Assembly: GCF_900129245.1 (NCBI RefSeq)
Contig: NZ_FQUT01000004.1
Location: 372,001 to 436,000, forward strand
Direction: 5' to 3'
Source of the DNA: Chryseobacterium arachidis
Lineage (GTDB): Bacteria > Bacteroidota > Bacteroidia > Flavobacteriales > Weeksellaceae
DNA length: 64,000 nucleotides
Position 1 is the stretch's first letter. Each line of letters begins with the position of its first letter. A program made the position numbers and the translations under genes. The notes beneath the pieces were generated by a model, which saw only the letters and a program-made list of their open reading frames with translations, made no database searches and was not told where the DNA came from. This document shows positions 45,559 to 54,315 of this stretch, in pieces.

Positions 45559-45834
45559 ATGAAAAAGTTCATTTTTCCTGTAGTCCTGGTATTAGTGGGC
45601 ACAGGGTCTGCTTTTGCAACCAAGATGGTTAAAGAAAGCAACCAAGCCATCGAAGCTGGTTACCGTTTAGTAAACCACGGTGAAGGCCAGTTTGAATGTA
45701 TCAATGCAGATAAAGACTGCAGTACTGTTGCCACAGCAAATGTATGCACGTGGAGCGCCGATCCCTCTGTTCAGTTGAGAGCAGTTGGCTCTGAAACAAT
45801 GTGTGGCGAACTTCTCTATGAAATACAGCCCTAA
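45559..45834 (+). CDS. Small secreted Cys protein (DUF6520-like)
   Basis: 91 residues with a signal peptide (1-20, TGSAFA) and a mature part with four cysteines (47, 54, 63, 82), as in ECINADKDCSTV and NVCTW. The length and Cys layout fit DUF6520 as I recall it; such genes accompany MauE-type genes in Sphingobacteria and Flavobacteria. Two disulfides are likely. A terminator follows directly. Confidence 0.65.
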   Translation: MKKFIFPVVLVLVGTGSAFATKMVKESNQAIEAGYRLVNHGEGQFECINADKDCSTVATANVCTWSADPSVQLRAVGSETMCGELLYEIQP

Positions 45835-45843
45835 CTAAAAATT

Positions 45844-45874
45844 GAAGGATGTCAACTTGGCGTCCTTCTTTTAT
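45844..45874 (+). terminator. Terminator of the peptide/MauE cluster
   Basis: GAAGGA...TCCTTC stem followed by TTTTATTT, 10 bases after the DUF6520-like stop. Confidence 0.7.
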
Positions 45875-45893
45875 TTGCAACACAAAATAAAAA

Positions 45894-46117
45894 ATGATGA
45901 TTAAAATTATAAAGTATGCTCTGGTCCTCTACAGTTATTGGTCTTAGCAACACCATTTATCCTTATGGGCTAACCTTCTTTTACAATCAAAACTGATTAT
46001 GAAAGGTTCCTTAAAACAAGGAATGATTTTCGAAATGATCCATTAGGTACATATTTTTCCACAACAGGAAAAACAGTAAGGAAGAACCAACAAGAAAGAG
46101 TTTTAAAAATACATTAG
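45894..46117 (+). pseudogene. Frameshifted small gene remnant
   Basis: Combining frames gives MMIKIIKYALVL, then LQLLVLATPFILMG, then PSFTIKTDYERFLKTRNDFR and DPLGTYFSTTGKTVRKNQQE to a TAG. It looks like a hydrophobic leader and a basic tail interrupted by at least two disruptions. Family unknown; it could be chance. Confidence 0.3.
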
Positions 46118-46189
46118 TCCATTATTTTCCAATGCAGAATTTATTTAACAAAAAATATTTTCTACTTTGATTCATCTTAACAATTCAAA

Positions 46190-47452
46190 TCAGGTATCTA
46201 ACTTAGCTTTTGGATTGTAAGTATAAACGTTATAAGGAATAATTTTCATGGCGAAATTCTTTGAAATCCAACATCCTAATAATATGGGGAAAAACAACAC
46301 ATATCCATTAGGAGCCAAGTTACACACTAAAAAAAGAGCTGTAAAAGGAGCAGATATCGATGCTGATAAAGTAGCAGCTGCTCCAACCAACACAAAATTG
46401 ACATAGATTAGAGATGTTCCAAAATATGTATTACAAAATAAGGCAAATGCAAATCCAAGGAAAGCTCCTGCTACGATGCTGGGAGCAAAAACACCTCCGT
46501 CACCTCCTGCGCCCAAAGTTAAAGACGAAGCGAGCGGTTTAAAAAAAATAAGTAAAAGTAAAAATATAAATGAATAGCTTTGAGGATGGCTCAAAATTTC
46601 CGAAAGCGAATGATAACTATCTCCATACAAAAAGGGAAAACAAAATATTAGAGCTCCAACGATTATGGCTCCTAGGTTCACTCTAATAAAGTTATTAGAG
46701 ATTGCAGAAAATAAATCTTTAATTTTAATGACCAACAATGTAAAATAAACTGATAATAAACCTGACAATAAACTTAATACAACAAAAAAAGGAACTGCCA
46801 CCCATTTCCATCCCGTAATTGCAAAATCGATTAGTGGCTCATTTTTCACAAAATAAATAAACATTGCCGAGAAAACTGCAGAAACAGTACAACTTATAAA
46901 AAGTGTTCTATTAAATTTTCTAGCAATTACTTCCATGGCAAAAAGCCAGCCTGCAATAGGAGATCCAAATAGGATAGCCACACCTGCTACAACCCCCGCA
47001 CAAATAAGTTCAAGTTTATATCTATGTGCAGAAAACTTCTTCTGATAAACTGCATTTCCAATAGTTGCCGATGCAACAACAGTAGAAACCTCAATTCCTG
47101 TAGAACCTCCAAAAATAACGGTCAGAAATCCATTAAAATAGTGTGAAGGAATTTTAAACAGTGGTAAATGATCTTTTCTTTGATCAACAGTTTTATAAAT
47201 TTCCGTAATGCCTTTATTTTTTCTATTAAGAAAAAGATATTTTCGTAAAAAATAGATCATTGTGATTCCTATTGTCGGAAAAATAATAAAAAGAGCTAAA
47301 CTCTTTTTTTCCGCAAAAAGGAATAATATTTTTTGAAAATGTTCAGTGATCAACTTAAGCGTTAATCCCAATACTGAGGCTAAAAAGCTTATGAGAAGAG
47401 AAACTAAAATTAATCTAAAATAATAGTGTCTTTGTATTTTTTTTCTTTTCAT
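46190..47452 (-). CDS. ClC-family chloride channel/antiporter
   Basis: About 420 residues with ten or more membrane segments. Conserved ClC blocks: GGSTGIEVS (GSGIP-type), GSPIAGWLFAMEV and GGDGGVFAPSIVAGA (GxFxP). Glu in GIEVS occupies the position of the gating glutamate. An upstream TTG (47503) would add 17 residues; the ATG at 47452 is preferred. Monocistronic. Confidence 0.88.
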   Translation of the reverse strand: MKRKKIQRHYYFRLILVSLLISFLASVLGLTLKLITEHFQKILFLFAEKKSLALFIIFPTIGITMIYFLRKYLFLNRKNKGITEIYKTVDQRKDHLPLFKIPSHYFNGFLTVIFGGSTGIEVSTVVASATIGNAVYQKKFSAHRYKLELICAGVVAGVAILFGSPIAGWLFAMEVIARKFNRTLFISCTVSAVFSAMFIYFVKNEPLIDFAITGWKWVAVPFFVVLSLLSGLLSVYFTLLVIKIKDLFSAISNNFIRVNLGAIIVGALIFCFPFLYGDSYHSLSEILSHPQSYSFIFLLLLIFFKPLASSLTLGAGGDGGVFAPSIVAGAFLGFAFALFCNTYFGTSLIYVNFVLVGAAATLSASISAPFTALFLVCNLAPNGYVLFFPILLGCWISKNFAMKIIPYNVYTYNPKAKLDT

Positions 47453-48261
47453 ATATTTAAATTCAAGATTCCACAAAATTAGAAATTGGCTACCCTTATT
47501 CAAAAAATCCTATAATGATATTTCAACATAGTATAAGGTTTAATTGTCATATTTTGGTACGCTTTAAAGACTGAAAATGAGCCTGTGAAATGATATGGCT
47601 ATAGCACGATCATTTATCGAGAATTATTTAGATGCATATCATTATATTTAAATAAATAATCAGAAATTGCTATAAAAACATATCAAACATTCAGCAATTT
47701 ACAATCTAATTGTTTTTGCGACAACAATTCCTTTTTTCCACAGTAAATTATTTGTTTATGCAGTCTTATTAGGATTCTAATATTATTACGCTGTTATACA
47801 TTAATTAGTGATTAAAAAATAAAATAGATGTGTAATAAAACGAGATTATATGAGCGAATATAAGATGAAATAGTTACAACAATGCATAAAACTATGGCAA
47901 AAGATATAGTGAATTTTAGACCTACCAGAATATCTATTTCTCGAAGATCTTAATAAATCATTTTGCTGATTCGGGAATTGATTTGGTTTTAAATGAGATA
48001 AAGTCTGTAAAATATCAAAAACCCCTCTCATAGTTGGAGCTTAAACAGCATGCATAGAAATCACTGCATCATTATATAATACAAAAAATACAGCTTAATT
48101 TCTGATTTATTTCTGAGCGTTCACTTCTCATTTAACAATAACTTGATCGTATTAAGCATTATATTCATGTAGAACTGGGGATTATAATTGATTTTATTAT
48201 TTTTAGCGGCACACCCTTTGAGTAATTGTAATTACATTAGTTTAAGCAACGCAGTAATTCT
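47453..48261. other. 800-bp AT-rich intergenic region
   Basis: No supported gene. It contains one copy of the 21-base TTCAGCAATT repeat (47680-47700) and the promoters of the divergent ClC and serine hydrolase genes. Confidence 0.5.
47680..47700. repeat. Intergenic repeat, copy A
   Basis: atatcaaacattcagcaatt; related copies at 50751-50771 and 50851-50871 differ by a few bases. Confidence 0.5.
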
Positions 48262-49398
48262 ATGAAAAAAAAGGCAACCGTTTTCTTAGGAAGTATTTCA
48301 GCCGTTATAGGTTTAATCTGTCTGTCAGGATACGGATACCTTTTCAAAGCCCTTGTTATCAACTTAAAAAAAGGACCATTAACACCATCTACGGATGACG
48401 TGGAAAAATTCCCTTCACATATTGTTAAAAATGCGAATCCAAAGCAGTGGAAAAAAAGTTTACGTTATAATAAGCTGCCTCTTACCGAAAATATTATACA
48501 AGAACTAAAAAAAACAAGAGCTTCCTCACTTCTCATAATTCACAACAGTAAGCTTGTCCATGAACAATATTGGAAAGATAAAAATCCTTATTCTTTAACG
48601 AACTCCTTTTCAATGGCAAAAGCAATACTATCCATCTTAGTAGGATTTGCAATTGATGACGGATATCTCGAATCTGAAAATCAGCTGGTTTCAGATTTCT
48701 TACCTGAATATAAAAAAAGTAACTACGGCAGATTCTTGACGTTTCGTCATCTGATGACTATGCAAGCTGGACTGGACTGGGAAGAAGAATATCATCATCC
48801 TTTTGCAGAAAATTCTAAACAGTATTTTGTCAATAATCTTGAAGAACAGACATTGGGAGTAAAAATGAAACAAATGCCCGGTGAAAGCTACGAATATCAG
48901 AGTGTATCAGCGCAATTACTTGGTATTGCTTTAAAAAAAGCAATTGGTAAAAGTCTTGCAGATTATCTATCAGAAAAACTTTGGAAACCTCTACAAATGG
49001 AGTTTCCTGCAAAATGGAGTGTTGATGAGCAGGGACTTGAAAAAGCATTCTGTTGTTTACATGCAATTCCTAGGGATTTTGCAAAAATTGGACAACTAAT
49101 TATGCAGGATGGCAACTGGAATGGTAAACAAATTCTTAGCAGGGAATACTGCAAAAAGCTTCAGACTCCTACAAGAGAGAATAATGCCTTTTGTTTCAAC
49201 ATTTGGGCTGATGAAGACAGCACAACAAAATACAGATTCTTTTATGGTTTTTTAGGACAGTTCATTATAATGGTTCCAAGCAAAAATTTAGTTATTGTTA
49301 AGAGTGGCTTTTACAACCGTTTGGAAGTAGATGATAAAAAACGTCCATTACAAGTCCGTTTATTAGTAGAAGAAATTATTGGATTATTTAACCTCTGA
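48262..49398 (+). CDS. Serine hydrolase (beta-lactamase/esterase fold), membrane anchored
   Basis: 378 residues. An N-terminal hydrophobic segment (9-32) anchors or exports the protein. The fold follows, with SMAK (SxxK nucleophile motif, ~117-120), a YQS second motif, and FYGFLGQFI where KTG-like motifs lie. HLMTMQAGLDWEEE is typical of 6-aminohexanoate-dimer-hydrolase-like members. Substrate unknown. Confidence 0.8.
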   Translation: MKKKATVFLGSISAVIGLICLSGYGYLFKALVINLKKGPLTPSTDDVEKFPSHIVKNANPKQWKKSLRYNKLPLTENIIQELKKTRASSLLIIHNSKLVHEQYWKDKNPYSLTNSFSMAKAILSILVGFAIDDGYLESENQLVSDFLPEYKKSNYGRFLTFRHLMTMQAGLDWEEEYHHPFAENSKQYFVNNLEEQTLGVKMKQMPGESYEYQSVSAQLLGIALKKAIGKSLADYLSEKLWKPLQMEFPAKWSVDEQGLEKAFCCLHAIPRDFAKIGQLIMQDGNWNGKQILSREYCKKLQTPTRENNAFCFNIWADEDSTTKYRFFYGFLGQFIIMVPSKNLVIVKSGFYNRLEVDDKKRPLQVRLLVEEIIGLFNL

Positions 49399-49666
49399 TA
49401 ATAACCAATGTTATCAAATGTTATTTTCGCTTGTCTTACTGAGTATTAGAAATCAAGCTTGAATTCTATATTACCCTCTTCATTTGTACTAAATAAGGCT
49501 TCGTAAACTAATTCTTGAAACATTCAAAATCAATAGTAAGTTTTTCTCCTTCTTTAATGTACCAGAATTCTTATGTTCCCAAAATAATAACTAACGAGTA
49601 CTTACCTTAACTATGATGTGAGGCGGATTCGTTAGTAAATGCCATTTTTTTCCAATGAATCGCGAC

Positions 49667-50206
49667 TTATTGTACTTTAAATTCTATTTTATTATCTGCA
49701 TTTTTACCTTTGATATTGGTGTAAATAAAGTTCCTATTACATTTGTCTGATCCTAAAAAATCAATCCTATCATCTGCAAATAATGAATAATTTCCTGCTT
49801 TGTTTAGTTGTACTTTTATTTCAAGCTCATAGTAACCATTAGCAGAATTATAGGTGACATTGTACCAGTTTTCTGCTCCATTTTTCTTGCTTCCCTTTAT
49901 ATAAGTAATGTTATTGCCGTCAAAAAGCTGAGTAGCGCTTGCAATATACCAGCCATTGGATGTTCCTGTTTTCTGATAAAGGTCGACCGGATCTCCGAAA
50001 TAATTGTTTTGAGAAGGAATTGTTAACTGATAAATAATTTCTTCTCCTTGATTGTATATCTGTTTTAACGGACTTATTGTAATGAGATCGGGAATAGTTG
50101 CGGAAGCATCTTTACCGTCACAAACTTCCTCCCCGATATTCGGACAACTTTGTAGTACTGATAAAATCAACAATACAAAGAAGATTTTTAAAAATTTAGT
50201 ATCCAT
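49667..50206 (-). CDS. Lipoprotein, unrecognised
   Basis: 179 residues with a lipobox ending at Cys21 (LLILSVLQSC). The mature part is beta-rich (EEIIYQLTIPSQNNYFGDPV, GYYELEIKVQLNKAGNYSLF) like an Ig-type domain, with a further Cys pair. Likely anchored to the outer membrane. No family recognised. Confidence 0.6.
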   Translation of the reverse strand: MDTKFLKIFFVLLILSVLQSCPNIGEEVCDGKDASATIPDLITISPLKQIYNQGEEIIYQLTIPSQNNYFGDPVDLYQKTGTSNGWYIASATQLFDGNNITYIKGSKKNGAENWYNVTYNSANGYYELEIKVQLNKAGNYSLFADDRIDFLGSDKCNRNFIYTNIKGKNADNKIEFKVQ

Positions 50207-50750
50207 AAAAAGGTTTTAATTTTAGATGATTATTAATGATAAGCCGACATTAAAGGATTTTTAATGTTTTCTACAGATTAGACATTAATTAATTATATCC
50301 AGTAAAATCTGAGTGCTGAGTCTGGACATAGGATTTGTTTTATCATTTCAAGGCTTTGCAGATAAGATTATTTTATGGTAATAATCCATCTTTTCCGCCC
50401 AGATAACATTCTGCCAGCCTATAAACGCGAGTCCAAAAAGAAAAAAATACTGGAATTTTTTTCACGATTGAAATTGTGTTTAAATTGTTAGTTTTCAGGT
50501 TATGCATTTTGTCTTACGAATATAGATAATCCCTGATAATAAAATTAAATTTTATGAATTAATTTCCTATGTAAATGAAATAAAAAAATAAGTTTCTCAC
50601 AACTGCGAAGTGAGATGGATTTATATTTTTGTAAATTTTTAATTTATTATTAAAAAAGAAAAGTTCTCCTTTTAGACATCTTTCTATCTTAAATAGTGCG
50701 ACAAAGCATCGTTTTTTAAGATTTTTTGCTGTTGCACAAGTTTGCAAAAC

Positions 50751-50771
50751 ACATCAAATATTCAGCAATTT
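50751..50771. repeat. Intergenic repeat, copy B
   Basis: acatcaaatattcagcaatt, related to copies A and C. Confidence 0.5.
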
Positions 50772-50850
50772 AATCGACACGAATAGTAACTATTTATCAT
50801 TTTGCAGAATTTTTGGAGAATTAATATCTCTGTTTAACAAATTTATATGA

Positions 50851-50871
50851 TACATTAAACATTCAGCAATT
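50851..50871. repeat. Intergenic repeat, copy C
   Basis: tacattaaacattcagcaat, related to copies A and B. Confidence 0.5.
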
Positions 50872-50990
50872 AAATAAACTGGAGGAATTATTTAATCATT
50901 TTTCAAGGTCCATTTCTCAAAATTACAAAAACCAAATTGTAATATCTTTGAATCCTGTTGTCAAGAGTCCATTTTCAACCTTAAACACGT

Positions 50991-51028
50991 AAAAAAAAGA
51001 GGCTCCTTCATTAGAAGGAATCTCTTTT
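50991..51028 (-). terminator. Terminator of the ene-reductase gene
   Basis: AGAGGCTCCTTC/GAAGGAATCTCT stem followed on the minus strand by a run of T. Confidence 0.75.
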
Positions 51029-51060
51029 ATCCTATATCGGATTATGTTTTGAATATGTAC

Positions 51061-52179
51061 TTAAGACTTAAGATACACTGTTTTTGGATAGCTGATGTAT
51101 CCATTTTCGTCTCCCGAGTAAAATGTATTTCTATCACTTTCTGATAAAGGTAAATTATGTTTAAAACGTTCAACCAAATCAGGATTTGCAATAAAAGGCT
51201 CACCGAAAGAGACTAAATCCGCATTACCTTCTTTTAGAATTGTATCGGCAGTCTGTTTTGAAAAACCTAAGTTAGCCATTAATCTGCCACTGTAATGATG
51301 ACGGAAATGTTTAAAATAGCTCTCCTGTAATTGTTCAACCGGAGTTCCTATTAAGTCTTCGGATGGTCCTACTATATGTACATACGCCAAATCATAGCCA
51401 TTCAATTTATTTAAGATATACTGGAATATTGAAATAGTTTCTTCATCAGGTTGAACAATGCCAACATTACTTAACATAACAGGGCTAAATTTAATAGCTA
51501 TACGAGTACTGTCCCAGACTTCTTTAACAGCATCTAAAATTTCAAAAATAATACGAGCACGGTTTTCAATATTACCACCATATTCATCAGTACGCTTATT
51601 GGTTGCTATGCTAAGAAACTGTGGAATTAGCATACCCGCTATTGCATGTATCTCGATACCGTCAAAACCTGCATTCTTTCCGTTTTGAGCTGCTTGTCTA
51701 TAATCCTGTATGGTTTTTTGAATATCAGTAACAGTCATTTCCCGTGGCGTTACAGTATATTTAAAACCTTCCGGAGTAAAAGATTGTGATTGTATATTGA
51801 TTGCAGATGGCGCTATCGGAAGTTCACCATTTTGAAGATCGGGATGCGCTCCAGCACCAATATGCCCCAATTGCAAAAAAATTAAACCACCTTTGTCGTG
51901 AACAGCTTTGGTTATAATTTTCCATCCTTCTATTTGCTTTTCGGTGTAAATTCCAGGAACATTTATAAAACCAATGGATTGTGAATTTACCCAGGTGCCT
52001 TCTGATAAAATTAGACCGGCAGAAGCCCGTTGCGCATAATATTCTGCCATCATCGACGTGGGAACTAGGTCTGGATTAGTAGCTCTACCACGAGTTAATG
52101 ATGCCATTACCACTCTATTTTTTAATTTCAAATCTCCTAATTGATATTCCTCCAAAAGATTTGGCTGTATATTTTTCAT
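51061..52179 (-). CDS. Old-yellow-enzyme family protein with altered active site
   Basis: 372 residues of the NemA/OYE FMN-barrel family: LKNRVVMASLTRGRATNPD, FDGIEIHAIAGMLIPQFLS, TNKRTDEYGGNIENRARI. The usual active-site string is HGANGYL. Here His178 is kept, but the second substrate-binding residue is Ala181 (usually Asn/His) and the proton-donor Tyr is Met183. Ene-reduction should therefore be weak or different. It is divergent from an HxlR regulator across a shared palindrome, so it is probably induced by electrophiles. Confidence 0.85.
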   Translation of the reverse strand: MKNIQPNLLEEYQLGDLKLKNRVVMASLTRGRATNPDLVPTSMMAEYYAQRASAGLILSEGTWVNSQSIGFINVPGIYTEKQIEGWKIITKAVHDKGGLIFLQLGHIGAGAHPDLQNGELPIAPSAINIQSQSFTPEGFKYTVTPREMTVTDIQKTIQDYRQAAQNGKNAGFDGIEIHAIAGMLIPQFLSIATNKRTDEYGGNIENRARIIFEILDAVKEVWDSTRIAIKFSPVMLSNVGIVQPDEETISIFQYILNKLNGYDLAYVHIVGPSEDLIGTPVEQLQESYFKHFRHHYSGRLMANLGFSKQTADTILKEGNADLVSFGEPFIANPDLVERFKHNLPLSESDRNTFYSGDENGYISYPKTVYLKS

Positions 52180-52258
52180 CCGTTATTTATTTTAAATTTT
52201 AACGAGGTAAAGGTCGGTCAATCACAGATCCGGAACAATATAGGAGAAATTAAGATCG

Positions 52259-52278
52259 TAGGGATAAATTTATCCCTA
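52259..52278. promoter_or_regulatory. Perfect 20-bp palindrome, likely HxlR operator
   Basis: TAGGGATAAATTTATCCCTA, a perfect dyad midway between the divergent genes. It overlaps the region expected for the -33 element of the hxlR-type gene. Confidence 0.75.
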
Positions 52279-52301
52279 TGAACAAATCGGTAAATATGTC
52301 A

Positions 52302-52309
52302 TAACTTTG
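52302..52309 (+). promoter_or_regulatory. -7 promoter element of the HxlR gene
   Basis: TAACTTTG matches TAnnTTTG, 16 bases before the ATG at 52326. Confidence 0.65.
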
Positions 52310-52325
52310 TACAAATATCAGACTA

Positions 52326-52742
52326 ATGTACGAAAGAAAGATTCCCCTTACGATAGATTGTGGTTTGCACTTGACCAGAGAAATACTCAGCGGAAAATGG
52401 AAACCTGCATTACTTAATGCGATTTCTATGAATATAAAGCGTCCCAGTGAAATTTTGAGAATACTGCCTGATGCTACCCGTCGGGTTTTAAATGTACAAT
52501 TGAAAGAACTTGAAGAGCATGGAATAATAGAAAAGAAGACCTATCCGCAACTACCTCCTAAAGTGGAATATTCTCTTACTGATATTGGATGGTCGTTGAT
52601 GCCCGTTATTAATGCGATGAATATTTGGGGTGACGAAAATCGTGATTTTTTGGAGAAAGTCATCAAGCAAGATCCAAAAATTAGGGAAGTTTCAAAGTCT
52701 CCTTGTGAGTTCATTCAGCTAAACGCAGCCGAGGGAAAATAA
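52326..52742 (+). CDS. HxlR/MarR-like winged-helix regulator
   Basis: 138 residues with the HxlR pattern: an N-terminal Cys12 (TIDCGLHLTREILSGKWKPA), then RPSEILRILPDATRRVLNVQ and GIIEKKTYPQLPPKVEYSLT. The N-terminal Cys suggests thiol-based sensing of quinones or aldehydes, as in related HypR/QorR regulators. Controls the divergent OYE gene and itself (inference). Confidence 0.85.
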   Translation: MYERKIPLTIDCGLHLTREILSGKWKPALLNAISMNIKRPSEILRILPDATRRVLNVQLKELEEHGIIEKKTYPQLPPKVEYSLTDIGWSLMPVINAMNIWGDENRDFLEKVIKQDPKIREVSKSPCEFIQLNAAEGK

Positions 52743-52780
52743 ACTCATTACATACATTATTTTTTCAGATGATCATGACA

Positions 52781-52800
52781 ATCGTTTTTTGAGACTTAAT
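52781..52800. repeat. Boundary motif copy a
   Basis: aatcgttttttgagacttaa; one of five similarly oriented copies (also 53647, 55287, 55724, 58470). This one follows the OXA gene. Confidence 0.55.
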
Positions 52801-52815
52801 TATAGTTTATTTGTT

Positions 52816-53619
52816 TTAATAAACTTTCAAGTCAGCGAGAATATCATTTAGAATTTCAAACCTAGCTTTTCCAAAATCCTCTCTTTTTTCCATAGACTGA
52901 ATGCAGTTTGAAAAATAATATACATTATCTTTTATAGTAACATAACCTACATACCATCCAACATACTGCTTTCCCTGTTTGCCGGCACCAGGCTTTGCTC
53001 TAGTAACTGTACCCAACGTATCATTTACAATCATAATATCTTTTACAATGTCCATAGAACGCTGTGAGAAGGGAAGTTTATTATCATGAAGCCTCCGTAG
53101 AAAATTAATTTGTTGATCAGGCGTGATCCGAAGATTTCCAGATAACCAGAAAGCGTCGATTGGTCCTGTAATATCAGCGTTACCATAGTTAGCTTTAGTT
53201 AGCCACTTTTTCATTCTATCTTCACCTATTCTTCTCGCTAATTCCTGATAGTACCACACTGTAGAATTCCTAAAAGCATTTCTCATATCTGTAGCCTGAT
53301 TCCATGCTTTCATTGCCCTTTCTTGTCCATCCCATTTAAAAATAACATTTTCATCTTTTACAACTCCTGTCTCCAAAGAAACTAACGAGTTGCATATTTT
53401 AAATGTTGACGTCGGTGTAAATGGTTTATATCTTTGATCTTGGTTATATATCGTATATCGATCATTCTTTTGATCATACATTACAAACGATCCATCTACT
53501 CCATATTTATCATAGTACTTTTTAAAATCATTCCTAACTATGGTTGAAGGCAGTGATGTATAAGACATAGCCAGGAGAAATAGAATCCCAACAAAAAAAG
53601 TAATTTTTACAAATTTCAT
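52816..53619 (-). CDS. Class D (OXA-type) beta-lactamase
   Basis: 267 residues with a signal/anchor peptide (1-20). Active-site motifs: STFK (Ser71-Lys74), SxV as Ser119-Val121 (RNSTVWYYQ), YGN (145-147) and FWLSGNLRITP. The KTG box is KPG here (Lys209-Gly211, RAKPGAG), which is unusual. Hydrolyses beta-lactams in the periplasm; the spectrum cannot be told. Motif copies lie at both ends of the gene, and a broken SnoaL-like gene lies upstream. Confidence 0.88.
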   Translation of the reverse strand: MKFVKITFFVGILFLLAMSYTSLPSTIVRNDFKKYYDKYGVDGSFVMYDQKNDRYTIYNQDQRYKPFTPTSTFKICNSLVSLETGVVKDENVIFKWDGQERAMKAWNQATDMRNAFRNSTVWYYQELARRIGEDRMKKWLTKANYGNADITGPIDAFWLSGNLRITPDQQINFLRRLHDNKLPFSQRSMDIVKDIMIVNDTLGTVTRAKPGAGKQGKQYVGWYVGYVTIKDNVYYFSNCIQSMEKREDFGKARFEILNDILADLKVY

Positions 53620-53644
53620 TTTATATAAATAGTTTTAATTTATT

Positions 53645-54003
53645 TTAATCGTTTTTTGAGATCTCATTCTCCTTCAAAATTTTCAAATATGTGAAATACT
53701 TTGGTATAAATTGATTTTCAATCGTGAAATCGTACAAATTAGCAACTGAAATTTTGAATTATCCAGCTGTGCCGCTCAAAACAAATTCAACATCAATATG
53801 ATTATCTCCGGATGGAAAGGTTTTTATGACTTTGTCTGTTACATCAGGACACATGTTACTTAGCCTGGTATATTTTTCAATAATTTGCTGTTTAGTCTGT
53901 CTTACAATACCTTGTGCTAATGTCGGATCTTTAAACTCAGCATTTTCTGTATACATATTTGCCATTTTATCCAATCGTGATTGTTGAAATGTTCAAAATA
54001 TTG
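53645..54003 (-). pseudogene. SnoaL/NTF2-like gene with frameshift and internal stop
   Basis: Combined frames read YFEHFNNHDW, then (after a shift) KMANMYTENAEFKDPTLAQG, IVRQTKQQIIEKYTRL, DVEFVLSGTAG, an in-frame TAA (53759-53761), then FKISVANLYDFTIENQFIPK and YFTYLKILKENEISKND. The post-stop part is the expected C-terminal strand of this family, so a single nonsense change interrupts the gene besides the 5' frameshift. Boundary motif copy b overlaps its end. Confidence 0.7.
53647..53666. repeat. Boundary motif copy b
   Basis: aatcgttttttgagatctca, between the SnoaL-like end and the OXA start. Confidence 0.55.
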
Positions 54004-54026
54004 TTTAATAGATTATTTATCTATTT

Positions 54027-54278
54027 AACCTGAGTTCGGGTTAAGGAATTTAAATAATCAACAATAAATCAAATGCTTATATTTAATTGTCGTGTTTTTT
54101 AGTCCATTCACTTATTTTTCAGGATAGAAAATGGATGAGAATAGAAATATTAAATTCATTTTTTTATAAAATTTCATAGAATAAAAATCTAAAACACTAA
54201 TGATTTAACAATATACTGCTCATTATTAACAACTTAAAAAAAATCACTACTATTGTTTTCTTATCCCGAACTCAGGTT
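54027..54278. mobile_element. MITE-like element with 14-bp terminal inverted repeats
   Basis: AACCTGAGTTCGGG at 54027-54040 and its exact reverse complement at 54265-54278 bound 252 bp of AT-rich noncoding DNA. ATTT occurs directly outside each end, a possible 4-bp target duplication. No transposase is encoded, so it would be moved in trans by an IS with these ends. It lies between the S41 gene and the broken 5' end of the SnoaL-like gene. Confidence 0.7.
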
Positions 54279-54315
54279 ATTTAGGCAAAAAATTATTTGA
54301 TAACAAAATAATTCG

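Larger units (their letters stand above)
50207..51060. other. 850-bp AT-rich intergenic region with repeats
   Basis: No supported gene. It contains two copies of the TTCAGCAATT repeat 100 bases apart, a degenerate version of the TCGTTTTTTGAGA motif (~50707-50727), and the terminator of the ene-reductase gene. Confidence 0.5.

Noticed and set aside
47846..48031. A 61-codon minus-strand frame in the ClC/serine-hydrolase intergenic region
   Set aside because: No recognisable features and low-complexity context.
50559..50747. A 62-codon minus-strand frame
   Set aside because: Contains the degenerate boundary motif in reverse and shows no protein-like pattern; chance frame in AT-rich DNA.
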